Shown here in pieces: positions 7,287-11,719 of a stretch of DNA of 11,775 nucleotides. Both the position numbers and the translations under genes were made by a program. This stretch comes from an uncultured Corynebacterium sp. Lineage in GTDB: Bacteria; Actinomycetota; Actinomycetes; Mycobacteriales; Mycobacteriaceae. The stretch is taken from assembly GCF_946221105.1 (NCBI RefSeq), contig NZ_CAMICL010000056.1, positions 1 to 11,775 on the forward strand, written 5' to 3'. The notes below the pieces were generated by a model, which had not been told where the DNA came from, did no database searches, and saw only the letters and a program-made list of their open reading frames with translations. Each line of letters begins with the position of its first letter. Within the stretch, counting starts at the first letter, position 1.

Positions 7287-7808
7287 TCATCGTGTTCTTG
7301 AGTATTTACCGGCGTATTTTTCGCGCAGTGTTGCAAGCCGCTCGGATTCGTCCGGAGCATCTTGCCTATCGACGACCTCCGGTCCCCCACGCAGCCCCAA
7401 CCTTCCAGCGTTTTGGACCAGTTGGCGGCGCACGTGCGCAACGTCCTCGGCCGAGCCCATGAGCTCGAACCTGTACAAGTACGGGACCTTACACTTGTCG
7501 GCGATAACCTTCCCGGCAAGGCAGTAATCTGCCCCGAAGTTGGAGTTGCCGGCGGCGATGACGCCCCGGATCAGGCTCCGGTTGCGTTCGTTGTTGAGGA
7601 AGCGGATCACCTGCCCCGGCACCGGCCGCGAGTTGCCGTCGCTGACGCTCACCCCGCCGCCGTATGTGGGGCAGATGAGCACGTACGGCTCGTCGACGTT
7701 CAGTTCCGGGTCGTTCCTGCGCAACGGGATGCGCTGGGACGGGAGGCCGAGCTTCTCCACAAACCGCTTCGTGTTCTCCGTCGCGGAAGAGAAGTAGACC
7801 ACCAGCAT
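7287..7808 (-). CDS. nrdI: NrdI flavodoxin-like RNR cofactor-assembly protein
   Basis: NrdI is an FMN protein that supplies the oxidant or reductant needed to form the Mn or Fe tyrosyl-radical cofactor of NrdF. The N-terminus VVYFSSATENTKRF (residues 3-16) is the phosphate-binding loop of the NrdI family. Further family blocks are ICPTYGGG (45-52), VPGQVIRFLNN (63-73) and the GNSNFG...YCLAG region (88-99). At 173 residues it is longer than the roughly 130-160 usual for NrdI. The surplus is a charged tail (EVVDRQDAPDESERLATLREKY) after residue 143. ATG at 7808 has AAAGG 8 nt upstream. nrdE follows 10 bp later; nrdH lies 167 bp upstream, a gap filled by a large hairpin and a GC-rich repeat. Confidence 0.95.
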   Translation of the reverse strand: MLVVYFSSATENTKRFVEKLGLPSQRIPLRRNDPELNVDEPYVLICPTYGGGVSVSDGNSRPVPGQVIRFLNNERNRSLIRGVIAAGNSNFGADYCLAGKVIADKCKVPYLYRFELMGSAEDVAHVRRQLVQNAGRLGLRGGPEVVDRQDAPDESERLATLREKYAGKYSRTR

Positions 7809-7856
7809 GGCAGCCGCCTTTCTTCGTGTTGAGTTTTCTGCATCCTCCCAGAGCCA

Positions 7857-7923
7857 GATCCAGCTACTAGGACCCAGCTATCCGCCTTATTTGGGCTGTT
7901 AGCGGGGTCTTACTAGCTGGATC
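7857..7923. repeat. 67-nt imperfect inverted repeat in the nrdH-nrdI gap
   Basis: Arms of 19 nt (7857-7875, GATCCAGCTACTAGGACCC, and 7905-7923) are complementary at 17 of 19 positions. The sequence between them continues the pairing: GCTA 7877-7880 with TAGC 7900-7903, then GCC 7884-7886 with GGC 7894-7896, around a 7-nt loop. CCAGCTA also occurs twice in the left half (7860-7866, 7874-7880). The structure would form in the nrdHIE mRNA. There is no U-run, so it is not an ordinary terminator; mRNA processing, stability control or a small inserted palindromic element are possible. Confidence 0.7.
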
Positions 7924-7942
7924 CGCGGGAGGGAGGTGCGAG

Positions 7943-7968
7943 GGGCGCGGGGTTCCCGGGCGCGGGGT
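7943..7968. repeat. Tandem GC-rich 15-bp-period repeat
   Basis: GGGCGCGGGGT occurs at 7943-7953 and again at 7958-7968. The pair sits between the nrdI-side hairpin and the nrdH stop at 7976. It may simply be low-complexity GC drift in a non-coding spacer. Confidence 0.45.
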
Positions 7969-7975
7969 CCGCCGC

Positions 7976-8206
7976 TTACGCAGCCGCGGCGAGGCCCTTG
8001 ATGCGGTCCGGGCGGAAGCCGGACCAGTGCTCACCGTTCGCCTCGACGACCGGAGCCTGCACGTAGCCGAGGGCCATGACGTAGTCGCGGGCCTCGTCGT
8101 CCATGGAGATGTCGACCGTGGTGAACTCAAGGCCGGCCTTGGTCAGGGCCTTCTCGGTCGCCTTGCACTGCATGCAGGCCGGCTTGCTGTAAACGGTGAT
8201 CGACAT
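7976..8206 (-). CDS. nrdH: NrdH glutaredoxin-like redoxin, electron donor for NrdE
   Basis: A 76-residue redoxin that reduces the C-terminal cysteines of NrdE and is itself reduced by thioredoxin reductase. The active site is CMQC (C11/C14) after a short first strand (MSITVYSKPA). GYVQAPVV carries the cis-proline P52. WSGFRPD (61-67) is the C-terminal signature that separates NrdH from true glutaredoxins. Length is typical. The start at 8206 is fixed by the conserved N-terminus; the ribosome site is weak (GAAGAA close to the ATG). It is the first gene of nrdHIE, with a leader of about 84 nt if the -10 at 8297-8302 is used. Confidence 0.96.
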   Translation of the reverse strand: MSITVYSKPACMQCKATEKALTKAGLEFTTVDISMDDEARDYVMALGYVQAPVVEANGEHWSGFRPDRIKGLAAAA

Positions 8207-8265
8207 AGTTCTTCAGGCTCTTTCTGTGCGGGGATTCGACACGGTTTCGACGCTTTTTCTCGCTT

Positions 8266-8282
8266 CCCCGGCTCCCCCGGGG
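8266..8282 (-). other. GC-rich hairpin in the nrdH 5' leader
   Basis: CCCCGG (8266-8271) pairs with CCGGGG (8277-8282) around a 5-nt loop. It lies just downstream of the predicted nrdH transcription start (around 8290), so it would form at the very 5' end of the mRNA. It could protect the transcript or be incidental. Confidence 0.3.
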
Positions 8283-8294
8283 CAACACCAAGAG

Positions 8295-8310
8295 ACACTA
8301 TACCTTGGGG
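8295..8310. promoter_or_regulatory. Candidate NrdR box A (overlaps nrdH -10)
   Basis: ACACTATACCTTGGGG compared with the published NrdR consensus acaCwAtATaTwGtgt matches the whole left half (ACACTATA) and T, w and G on the right, with one invariant position wrong. It covers the -10, where a repressor would block RNA polymerase. Part of the match comes from the -10 itself, so alone it is weak. Its centre is 32 bp from that of box B, the usual NrdR tandem spacing. Confidence 0.45.
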
Positions 8311-8323
8311 GAAACTTCGGCAA
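8297..8323 (-). promoter_or_regulatory. Predicted nrdH promoter
   Basis: The minus strand carries TATAGT at 8297-8302, a five-of-six match to the -10 consensus, preceded by GG. The -35 is weak: TTGCCG at 8318-8323 with a 15-nt spacer, or AGTTGC with 17. A weak -35 with a good -10 is common in corynebacteria. The predicted start is near 8290. The -10 lies within NrdR box A. Confidence 0.55.
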
Positions 8324-8326
8324 CTG

Positions 8327-8342
8327 ATACCACATGTAGTAG
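8327..8342. promoter_or_regulatory. Candidate NrdR box B
   Basis: The core CCACATGTAG matches the NrdR core CwAtATaTwG at every invariant base except the first w position. It lies just upstream of the -35. It is 16 bp from box A edge to edge, so both fall on one DNA face, as expected for cooperative NrdR binding. Confidence 0.55.
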
Positions 8343-8379
8343 TTACACGGGTGGTATTCCCAGGATAGAGGGAGCAAAT

Positions 8380-8395
8380 CACCTACATGTAGTTA
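8380..8395. promoter_or_regulatory. Candidate NrdR box C
   Basis: The core CTACATGTAG is a perfect 10-bp palindrome that satisfies all invariant positions of the NrdR core CwAtATaTwG. Its centre is 53 bp (about five helical turns) upstream of that of box B. It is the strongest of the three sites by sequence. Confidence 0.6.
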
Positions 8396-8424
8396 AAACA
8401 CGGACAGCTCACTGCTCCCATGCG

Positions 8425-8446
8425 TGTAATTTGGCCAAAAATTACA
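8425..8446. promoter_or_regulatory. 22-bp AT-rich inverted repeat upstream of nrdH
   Basis: TGTAATTT (8425-8432) and AAATTACA (8439-8446) are perfect 8-bp arms around GGCCAA. It lies between the rpmJ terminator and the NrdR boxes and stands out in a GC-rich genome. The half-site pattern TGTAA-N12-TTACA is operator-like. The cognate regulator is not identifiable. Confidence 0.45.
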
Positions 8447-8448
8447 GC

Positions 8449-8479
8449 AAAAAGCCCCGCCACCAAACGGTGACGGGGC
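8449..8479 (-). terminator. Intrinsic terminator of rpmJ
   Basis: A stem of GCCCCG (8454-8459) with CGGGGC (8474-8479), one C-A mismatch, then CACC with GGTG, closes loop AAAC. The minus strand continues GCTTTTTGC, a five-U run. It lies about 13 bp past the rpmJ stop and separates rpmJ from nrdHIE. Confidence 0.88.
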
Positions 8480-8491
8480 GGGGATTGCCGC

Positions 8492-8614
8492 TTAGCCCTG
8501 GCGAGCCTTGAAGCGGGGATCCTTCTTGTTGATCACAAAAACCTTGCCGTGGCGGCGCACAACCTGAGCGCCCGGCTTGTTCTTCAGCGACCGAAGCGAC
8601 TTGCGGACCTTCAT
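8492..8614 (-). CDS. rpmJ: 50S ribosomal protein L36, zinc-free (C-minus) form
   Basis: A 40-residue, strongly basic protein, MKVRKSLRSLKNKPGAQ... to ...INKKDPRFKARQG, which matches the YkgO/RpmJ2 type of L36 in the large ribosomal subunit. It contains no cysteine, so it lacks the Cys3His zinc ribbon of ordinary L36. Such paralogues can replace the zinc form when zinc is scarce and are often under Zur control. I see no clear Zur box upstream, so that control is not supported here. The ATG at 8614 has AAAGGAG 6 nt upstream. It lies upstream of nrdH on the same strand but has its own terminator; nadE is divergent. Confidence 0.95.
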   Translation of the reverse strand: MKVRKSLRSLKNKPGAQVVRRHGKVFVINKKDPRFKARQG

Positions 8615-8724
8615 CGGGCGCTCCTTTCTGCTCGGATTACCTGCAATTAGCGACCACCGGCGGGCTGCCGGGTCGCAACACGGGGGTAAATGTTACACAC
8701 CGGACGCGCTGAATCAAAACCTCC

Positions 8725-8740
8725 TACCATGAGCGCCATG
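8725..8740 (+). promoter_or_regulatory. Leaderless start signal of nadE
   Basis: TACCAT (8725-8730) fits the TAnnnT -10 pattern and is followed by exactly 7 nt and then ATG at 8738, the actinobacterial leaderless geometry. There is no Shine-Dalgarno sequence before either candidate ATG (8729 or 8738). No clear -35 is visible. Confidence 0.45.
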
Positions 8741-9553
8741 CAGTCAGACATCATCGCCGCACTCGGCGTGGCACCGACCATCGACCCGGAAGAAGAGATC
8801 ACCCGGCGCGTGCAGTTCCTGGTGGACTACCTGGACGCCACCGGCGCGAAGGGCTACGTGCTGGGCATTTCGGGCGGGCAGGACTCCACGCTCGCCGGGC
8901 GCCTCGCGCAGATGGCGGTGGAGAAGCGCCGCGCGGCCGGGAGCGACGCAACGTTTGTGGCGGTGCGGCTGCCCCACGGTGTGCAGGCCGACGAGGACGA
9001 CGCGCAGCTGGCGCTGCGGTTCATCCAGCCCGATGAGACCGTCACGGTGAACATCGAGCCAGCCACCACCGCCATGGCGGGTGCTGTGGCGGAAGCGCTG
9101 AAAACGGACGATCTCGGCGACTTCAACAAGGGCAACGTCAAGGCGCGCATGCGCATGATCGCCCAGTACGCCATCGCCGGCGAGCGCGGCCTGCTGGTGG
9201 TGGGCACGGACCACGCGGCGGAGAACGTCACCGGGTTCTTCACCAAACACGGCGACGGCGCCGCGGATCTGGTGCCGCTGGCCGGGCTGAACAAGCGCCA
9301 GGGCGCGGCGCTTTTGGACCACCTCGACGCGGATCCCCGCCTGTGGGAGAAGGTCCCCACCGCCGACCTGGAGGAGGATCGCCCCGCGCTTCCCGACGAA
9401 GACGCGCTCGGCATCACCTACGCCCACATCGACGACTACCTGGAGGGCAAGCAGATCCCCGTAGAGGCCGCCGAGCGCCTCGAGCACCTGTGGCGCATCG
9501 GCCAGCACAAGCGCCACCTGCCGCCGGGCCCGAACGACACCTGGTGGCGCTAG
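8738..9553 (+). CDS. nadE: NAD synthetase (ammonia-dependent type)
   Basis: It makes NAD from nicotinic acid adenine dinucleotide, ATP and ammonia, the last step of NAD synthesis, in the cytosol. The product is 271 residues, close to the 275 of E. coli NadE. The PP-loop SGGQDS (45-50) binds ATP pyrophosphate. GNVKARMRMIAQYAIA, GTDHAAENVTGFFTKHGDGAADLVPLAGLNKRQ (in two blocks) and PTADLEEDRPALPDEDALGITY are conserved NadE segments. There is no N-terminal nitrilase-like glutaminase domain, so ammonia must come from solution or another enzyme. The start at 8738 (MQSDIIAALG) aligns with the family N-terminus and fits a leaderless mRNA; ATG at 8729 would add three residues. Its stop overlaps the tail of the frameshifted small gene on the other strand. 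Confidence 0.96.
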   Translation: MQSDIIAALGVAPTIDPEEEITRRVQFLVDYLDATGAKGYVLGISGGQDSTLAGRLAQMAVEKRRAAGSDATFVAVRLPHGVQADEDDAQLALRFIQPDETVTVNIEPATTAMAGAVAEALKTDDLGDFNKGNVKARMRMIAQYAIAGERGLLVVGTDHAAENVTGFFTKHGDGAADLVPLAGLNKRQGAALLDHLDADPRLWEKVPTADLEEDRPALPDEDALGITYAHIDDYLEGKQIPVEAAERLEHLWRIGQHKRHLPPGPNDTWWR

Positions 9554-9736
9554 GGAAGTTCGCGGAGGTCCGCCATCACCCGTACCAGGCGGTCCTCACC
9601 GCGCTCCTCCTCAAGCCATTCCTCCAGAGTGAAGTCGAGCTGGATGGGTTCCCAGTCCGCTTCGAAGCGGTTTGCCGCGCTGCTCAAGAAGCCCAAATTC
9701 TTCGAGCTTGTCTAGCGAATTTTTTGCATTCCCCAT
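9550..9736 (-). pseudogene. Small acidic protein gene with a +1 frameshift
   Basis: A strong ribosome site, AAAGGAGG (9745-9752), stands 8 nt before ATG at 9736. The frame reads MGNAKNSLDKLEEFGLL and then continues in a poor sequence (EQRGKPLRSGLGTHP) to an early TGA, about 41 residues. If one base is skipped at the CTTCTTGAGC stretch (about 9685-9695), the reading becomes SSAANRFEADWEPIQ, DFTLEEWLEEERGEDRL and VRVMADLRELP, ending at TAG (9550-9552). The span is 187 nt, exactly one base more than 62 codons. The joined product would be 61 residues and acidic, with no signal peptide or membrane segment; I do not recognise it. The ribosome site overlaps the stop of the kinase-like gene, so it is the third gene of that operon. 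It may be a recent mutation, a sequencing error or, less likely, programmed frameshifting. Confidence 0.6.
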
Positions 9737-9750
9737 CTGAATCCCCTCCT

Positions 9751-10521
9751 TTATTGCCTACTGTCCACCACGCGCAGGGTCTCCTCCGCCGCGCGCACGA
9801 GCGCGGAGCCGTAGGACGGGCCGTGCGTCCACGCGTGCACCGCCAGCGGGTGCAGTTGGTGCACCGCGATGCGCCGCTGCCAGTCGCGGCCCAGCTCGCC
9901 GCCGGCATCCAGATACCCGTCCACGATCGCACTGAAGTGCGGCGCGCCGAACAGCTCGAGCATGGCGATGTCGGTCAGCGGGTGCCCACCGTGCGCCGCC
10001 GGGTCGATGAACCGCGGCCCGTCCGCGCCGAACAGCAGGTTTCCCGCCCACAGGTCGCCGTGGATGCGCGCCAGCGGGGCGTCCTCGTCCTCTTCTAGCA
10101 GCGCATCGCATGCTTGCTTGACGACGTCCATGCCGCCGCCCCCGAGATTCCCCGCCTTCAGCGCCTTCTCGGCGAATGGCAGCACCCGCTGATGCACGTA
10201 GAACTCGGCCCAGCGCTCGGTGGGCTCGCACGCCTGTTGGCGGGTGCCGATGAAGTTGGGGCCGTCCCACCCGTCCGCAGGCGCGCCGAACGCGGCGGCT
10301 CCCATGGCGTGGATGGCGGCCAGCTCCCGGCCGGCCTCGCGGGCGGCGCCTACGGTCGGGCGGGCGGGTTCCACCTTCTCGATGGTCAGCGTGTTCGCGT
10401 CCTCGTCCAGGTCGAGCACCTCCACCACCGCGGTGGAGCCCTCGCGCAGCCAGCGCAGGTACGCGGCTTCCGCGGCCGCCGCTCCCGGCGCGCTGCCGTG
10501 CTTGACAAACGTGTCAGACAT
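9751..10521 (-). CDS. Fructosamine kinase family protein
   Basis: A 256-residue member of the fructosamine/ketosamine-3-kinase family (APH-like kinase fold). These enzymes phosphorylate sugar adducts on lysine or free amines so that the adduct falls off, reversing glycation. Seen here: EAGRELAAIHAMG (62-74), DGPNFIGTRQQ (86-96), the catalytic-loop motif HGDLWAGN (154-161, D156 as base, N161 for metal) and FIDPAAHGGHPLTDIAMLELFG (171-192), where D173 is the DFG-like metal ligand. The chain starts near the ATP-binding lysine (FVKHG, K7) and lacks the usual first strand with the glycine-rich turn, so it is shorter than the roughly 280-300 residues of well-studied members. The ATG at 10521 has GGAGGG 5 nt upstream and overlaps the ogt stop by 8 nt, so the two are translationally coupled. 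The substrate is not determined. Confidence 0.88.
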   Translation of the reverse strand: MSDTFVKHGSAPGAAAAEAAYLRWLREGSTAVVEVLDLDEDANTLTIEKVEPARPTVGAAREAGRELAAIHAMGAAAFGAPADGWDGPNFIGTRQQACEPTERWAEFYVHQRVLPFAEKALKAGNLGGGGMDVVKQACDALLEEDEDAPLARIHGDLWAGNLLFGADGPRFIDPAAHGGHPLTDIAMLELFGAPHFSAIVDGYLDAGGELGRDWQRRIAVHQLHPLAVHAWTHGPSYGSALVRAAEETLRVVDSRQ

Positions 10522-10957
10522 CGATGCCCTCCATTCGCAGTAGGAAACGTTTTGCCTCTACCCCGCCACGGTAACCGCCGAGTTGGCCGTCGGAACGCAG
10601 CACCCGGTGGCACGGGATGAACAGCGGCAGCGGGTTGGTGGCGCACGCGCTGCCCACCGCGCGCACCGCCTTGGGGTTGCCCACCGCGCGGGCGAGCTCC
10701 GCATACGTGGTGGTCTCCCCGTACGGCACCTTTTCCAGCTCCCGCAGCACCGCCGCGCGGAATTCAGTCCCGCCAGACAAGTCCAGCGGGACGGTGAACT
10801 CCCGGCGCGTGCCGGCGAAGTATTCGGTCAGTTCTTGGGTGACCAGGGGGCTCACCGAAGGTTCGTCGATAGGCAGCTGCTCCCCCTCGAAGCACACACG
10901 GGTGAGGCCCGCGTCGCTCGCGGCGAAGCGCAACGGCCCGATCGGCGAGATAAACAT
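10514..10957 (-). CDS. ogt: Methylated-DNA--protein-cysteine methyltransferase
   Basis: A suicide repair protein that transfers the alkyl group from O6-alkylguanine (or O4-alkylthymine) in DNA to its own cysteine. The product is 147 residues. The acceptor is C116 in FIPCHRVL. Other family blocks are PYGETTTYAELARAVG (78-93), the DNA-binding NPKAVRAVGSACATNP (94-109, with the intercalating arginine R99) and GGYRGGVEAKRFLL (127-140). The N-terminal domain is shorter than in E. coli Ogt (171) and keeps only about 60 residues. Start 10957 is chosen from the family N-terminus (SPIGPLRFA). It has no Shine-Dalgarno sequence, but TACTCT ends 7 nt upstream, so the mRNA may be leaderless. The same frame stays open far upstream, antisense to the lipoprotein gene, where it is serine/alanine-rich and not real. 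First gene of an operon with the kinase-like gene. Confidence 0.95.
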   Translation of the reverse strand: MFISPIGPLRFAASDAGLTRVCFEGEQLPIDEPSVSPLVTQELTEYFAGTRREFTVPLDLSGGTEFRAAVLRELEKVPYGETTTYAELARAVGNPKAVRAVGSACATNPLPLFIPCHRVLRSDGQLGGYRGGVEAKRFLLRMEGIDV

Positions 10958-10964
10958 GCAGCTC

Positions 10965-10999
10965 AGAGTAGCTCGCGAACACGGTGATTGCGCTACACT
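10965..10999. promoter_or_regulatory. Overlapping divergent leaderless promoters (ogt and lipoprotein gene)
   Basis: On the minus strand, TACTCT (10965-10970) is followed by 7 nt and then the ogt ATG. On the plus strand, TACACT (10994-10999) is followed by 7 nt and then the lipoprotein ATG at 11007. Both match TAnnnT-N7-ATG, and neither gene has a ribosome site. The 23 bp between the two -10 elements would have to hold both -35 regions, so the two polymerases should compete. No clear -35 is seen for either. Confidence 0.5.
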
Positions 11000-11006
11000 C
11001 CTGGCC

Positions 11007-11669
11007 ATGCACAGGAAACTCACGACGGCCCTCGCCTGCGCCGCGGCCTTGACCTTGGCAGCCTGCGGCAGCTCGTCCGACACCATCGCCGGCACCAGCC
11101 CCGCCATCGCCTCCGCGGTGTGCGACGGCGACGAAGGCTGCGAATCCGACATGCGCGAGCTCAGCCACAAGCTCGATGCGTCTGACGACGCGGACGGCGA
11201 CGGGATCATCGACCGCGAGGAGCTCGACGCCGCCCTCAAGCGGTTGGATAAGGAAGCCGAGGAGAAGGAGGCGGCCGCGTCTTCGTCCGCCGCGGCTGCG
11301 TCCTCTTCCGCAGCGGCTGCGTCGAAGTCCGCGGAGGCAGAACGTGAAGCGGAGCGCAAGGCAGAAGCCGAACGCGAAGCCGCCGAACGCGAGGCGGCGG
11401 AACGTGAGGCAGCGCAGCGCGAGGCGGCGAACCAGCAGCAACAGCAGCAGCAAGCGCCCGAGCCCGCACCCCAGCAGCAAGCACCCCAGCAGCAGGCACC
11501 GCAGCAACCCCCCGGCCCGCCGGCCATGGAGTGGGCCACCTTGGGCCCCTACGGCAGCCTGTTCACCTGCGAGCAGGCGCGCGACGTGTGGCCCGTGGAT
11601 TCGCACGCCTGCTACACCGGCGCTGACGGCAACGCGTACTTCGAAGGCATGCGCCAGGCCGCCCAGTAG
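11007..11669 (+). CDS. Secreted lipoprotein with an EF-hand loop and repeat-rich linker, function unknown
   Basis: A 220-residue exported lipoprotein of unknown function. The signal peptide MHRKLTTALACAAALTLAAC ends in a lipobox (LAAC, C20), so it should be lipid-anchored outside the membrane. Residues 61-72 (DADGDGIIDREE) are a textbook EF-hand calcium loop with acidic residues at 1, 3, 5 and 12 and glycine at 6. Residues 82-141 are Glu/Lys/Arg/Ala/Ser-rich and probably a long helix or coiled coil, with five-residue EREAA units at 122-141. A Gln/Pro linker follows (seven glutamines at 143-149, then APQQQ units). The last 45 residues look folded (FTCEQARDVW and ACYTGADGNAYF) with C188 and C202 able to form a disulfide; C39 and C45 could form another. 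A wall-spanning calcium-binding protein is a fair guess. ATG at 11007 fits a leaderless mRNA. Confidence 0.85.
   Translation: MHRKLTTALACAAALTLAACGSSSDTIAGTSPAIASAVCDGDEGCESDMRELSHKLDASDDADGDGIIDREELDAALKRLDKEAEEKEAAASSSAAAASSSAAAASKSAEAEREAERKAEAEREAAEREAAEREAAQREAANQQQQQQQAPEPAPQQQAPQQQAPQQPPGPPAMEWATLGPYGSLFTCEQARDVWPVDSHACYTGADGNAYFEGMRQAAQ
11370..11453 (+). repeat. In-gene tandem repeats (15-bp EREAA units and CAG-rich tract)
   Basis: Four imperfect 15-bp units (11370-11429) encode EREAA, EREAA, EREAA and QREAA, and a CAG/CAA run (11433-11453) encodes seven glutamines. Codons vary between units, so the repeats are old or selected at protein level, but the CAG-rich stretch could still change length between strains. 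Confidence 0.7.
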
Positions 11670-11680
11670 CCGCAGAAACG

Positions 11681-11719
11681 AAAAAACTGCCCGGCCGAAC
11701 AGCCGGGCAGTTTCCTTTT
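11681..11719. terminator. Bidirectional intrinsic terminator
   Basis: A perfect 12-bp stem, AAACTGCCCGGC (11684-11695) with GCCGGGCAGTTT (11702-11713), closes loop CGAACA. The plus strand continues CCTTTT, serving the lipoprotein gene that stops at 11669. The minus strand continues into a T6 run (complement of 11681-11686), serving the tRNA gene. It abuts the tRNA CCA end at 11719. Confidence 0.92.

Noticed and set aside
5378..7462. Very long plus-strand open frame opposite nrdE/nrdI
   Set aside because: Val/Leu/Arg/Gly-rich antisense shadow of nrdE with no ribosome site and no recognisable motif.
7277..7519. N-terminal extension of nrdE overlapping nrdI
   Set aside because: NrdI is fully conserved to its stop at 7287, and the GTG at 7276 has a proper ribosome site and the family N-terminus.
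7857..7923. Riboswitch or intrinsic terminator
   Set aside because: It has no U-run and no resemblance to known riboswitch cores (a cobalamin element would be much longer); kept only as an unexplained hairpin.
8615..8700. Zur box upstream of rpmJ
   Set aside because: GTAAATGTTAC at about 8684-8694 is a short palindrome but does not resemble an actinobacterial Zur site well enough to call.
10958..11539. Long N-terminal extension of ogt antisense to the lipoprotein gene
   Set aside because: The extra residues are Cys/Gly/Ala/Ser low complexity created by the repeat tract on the other strand, and the Ogt family start is at 10957.
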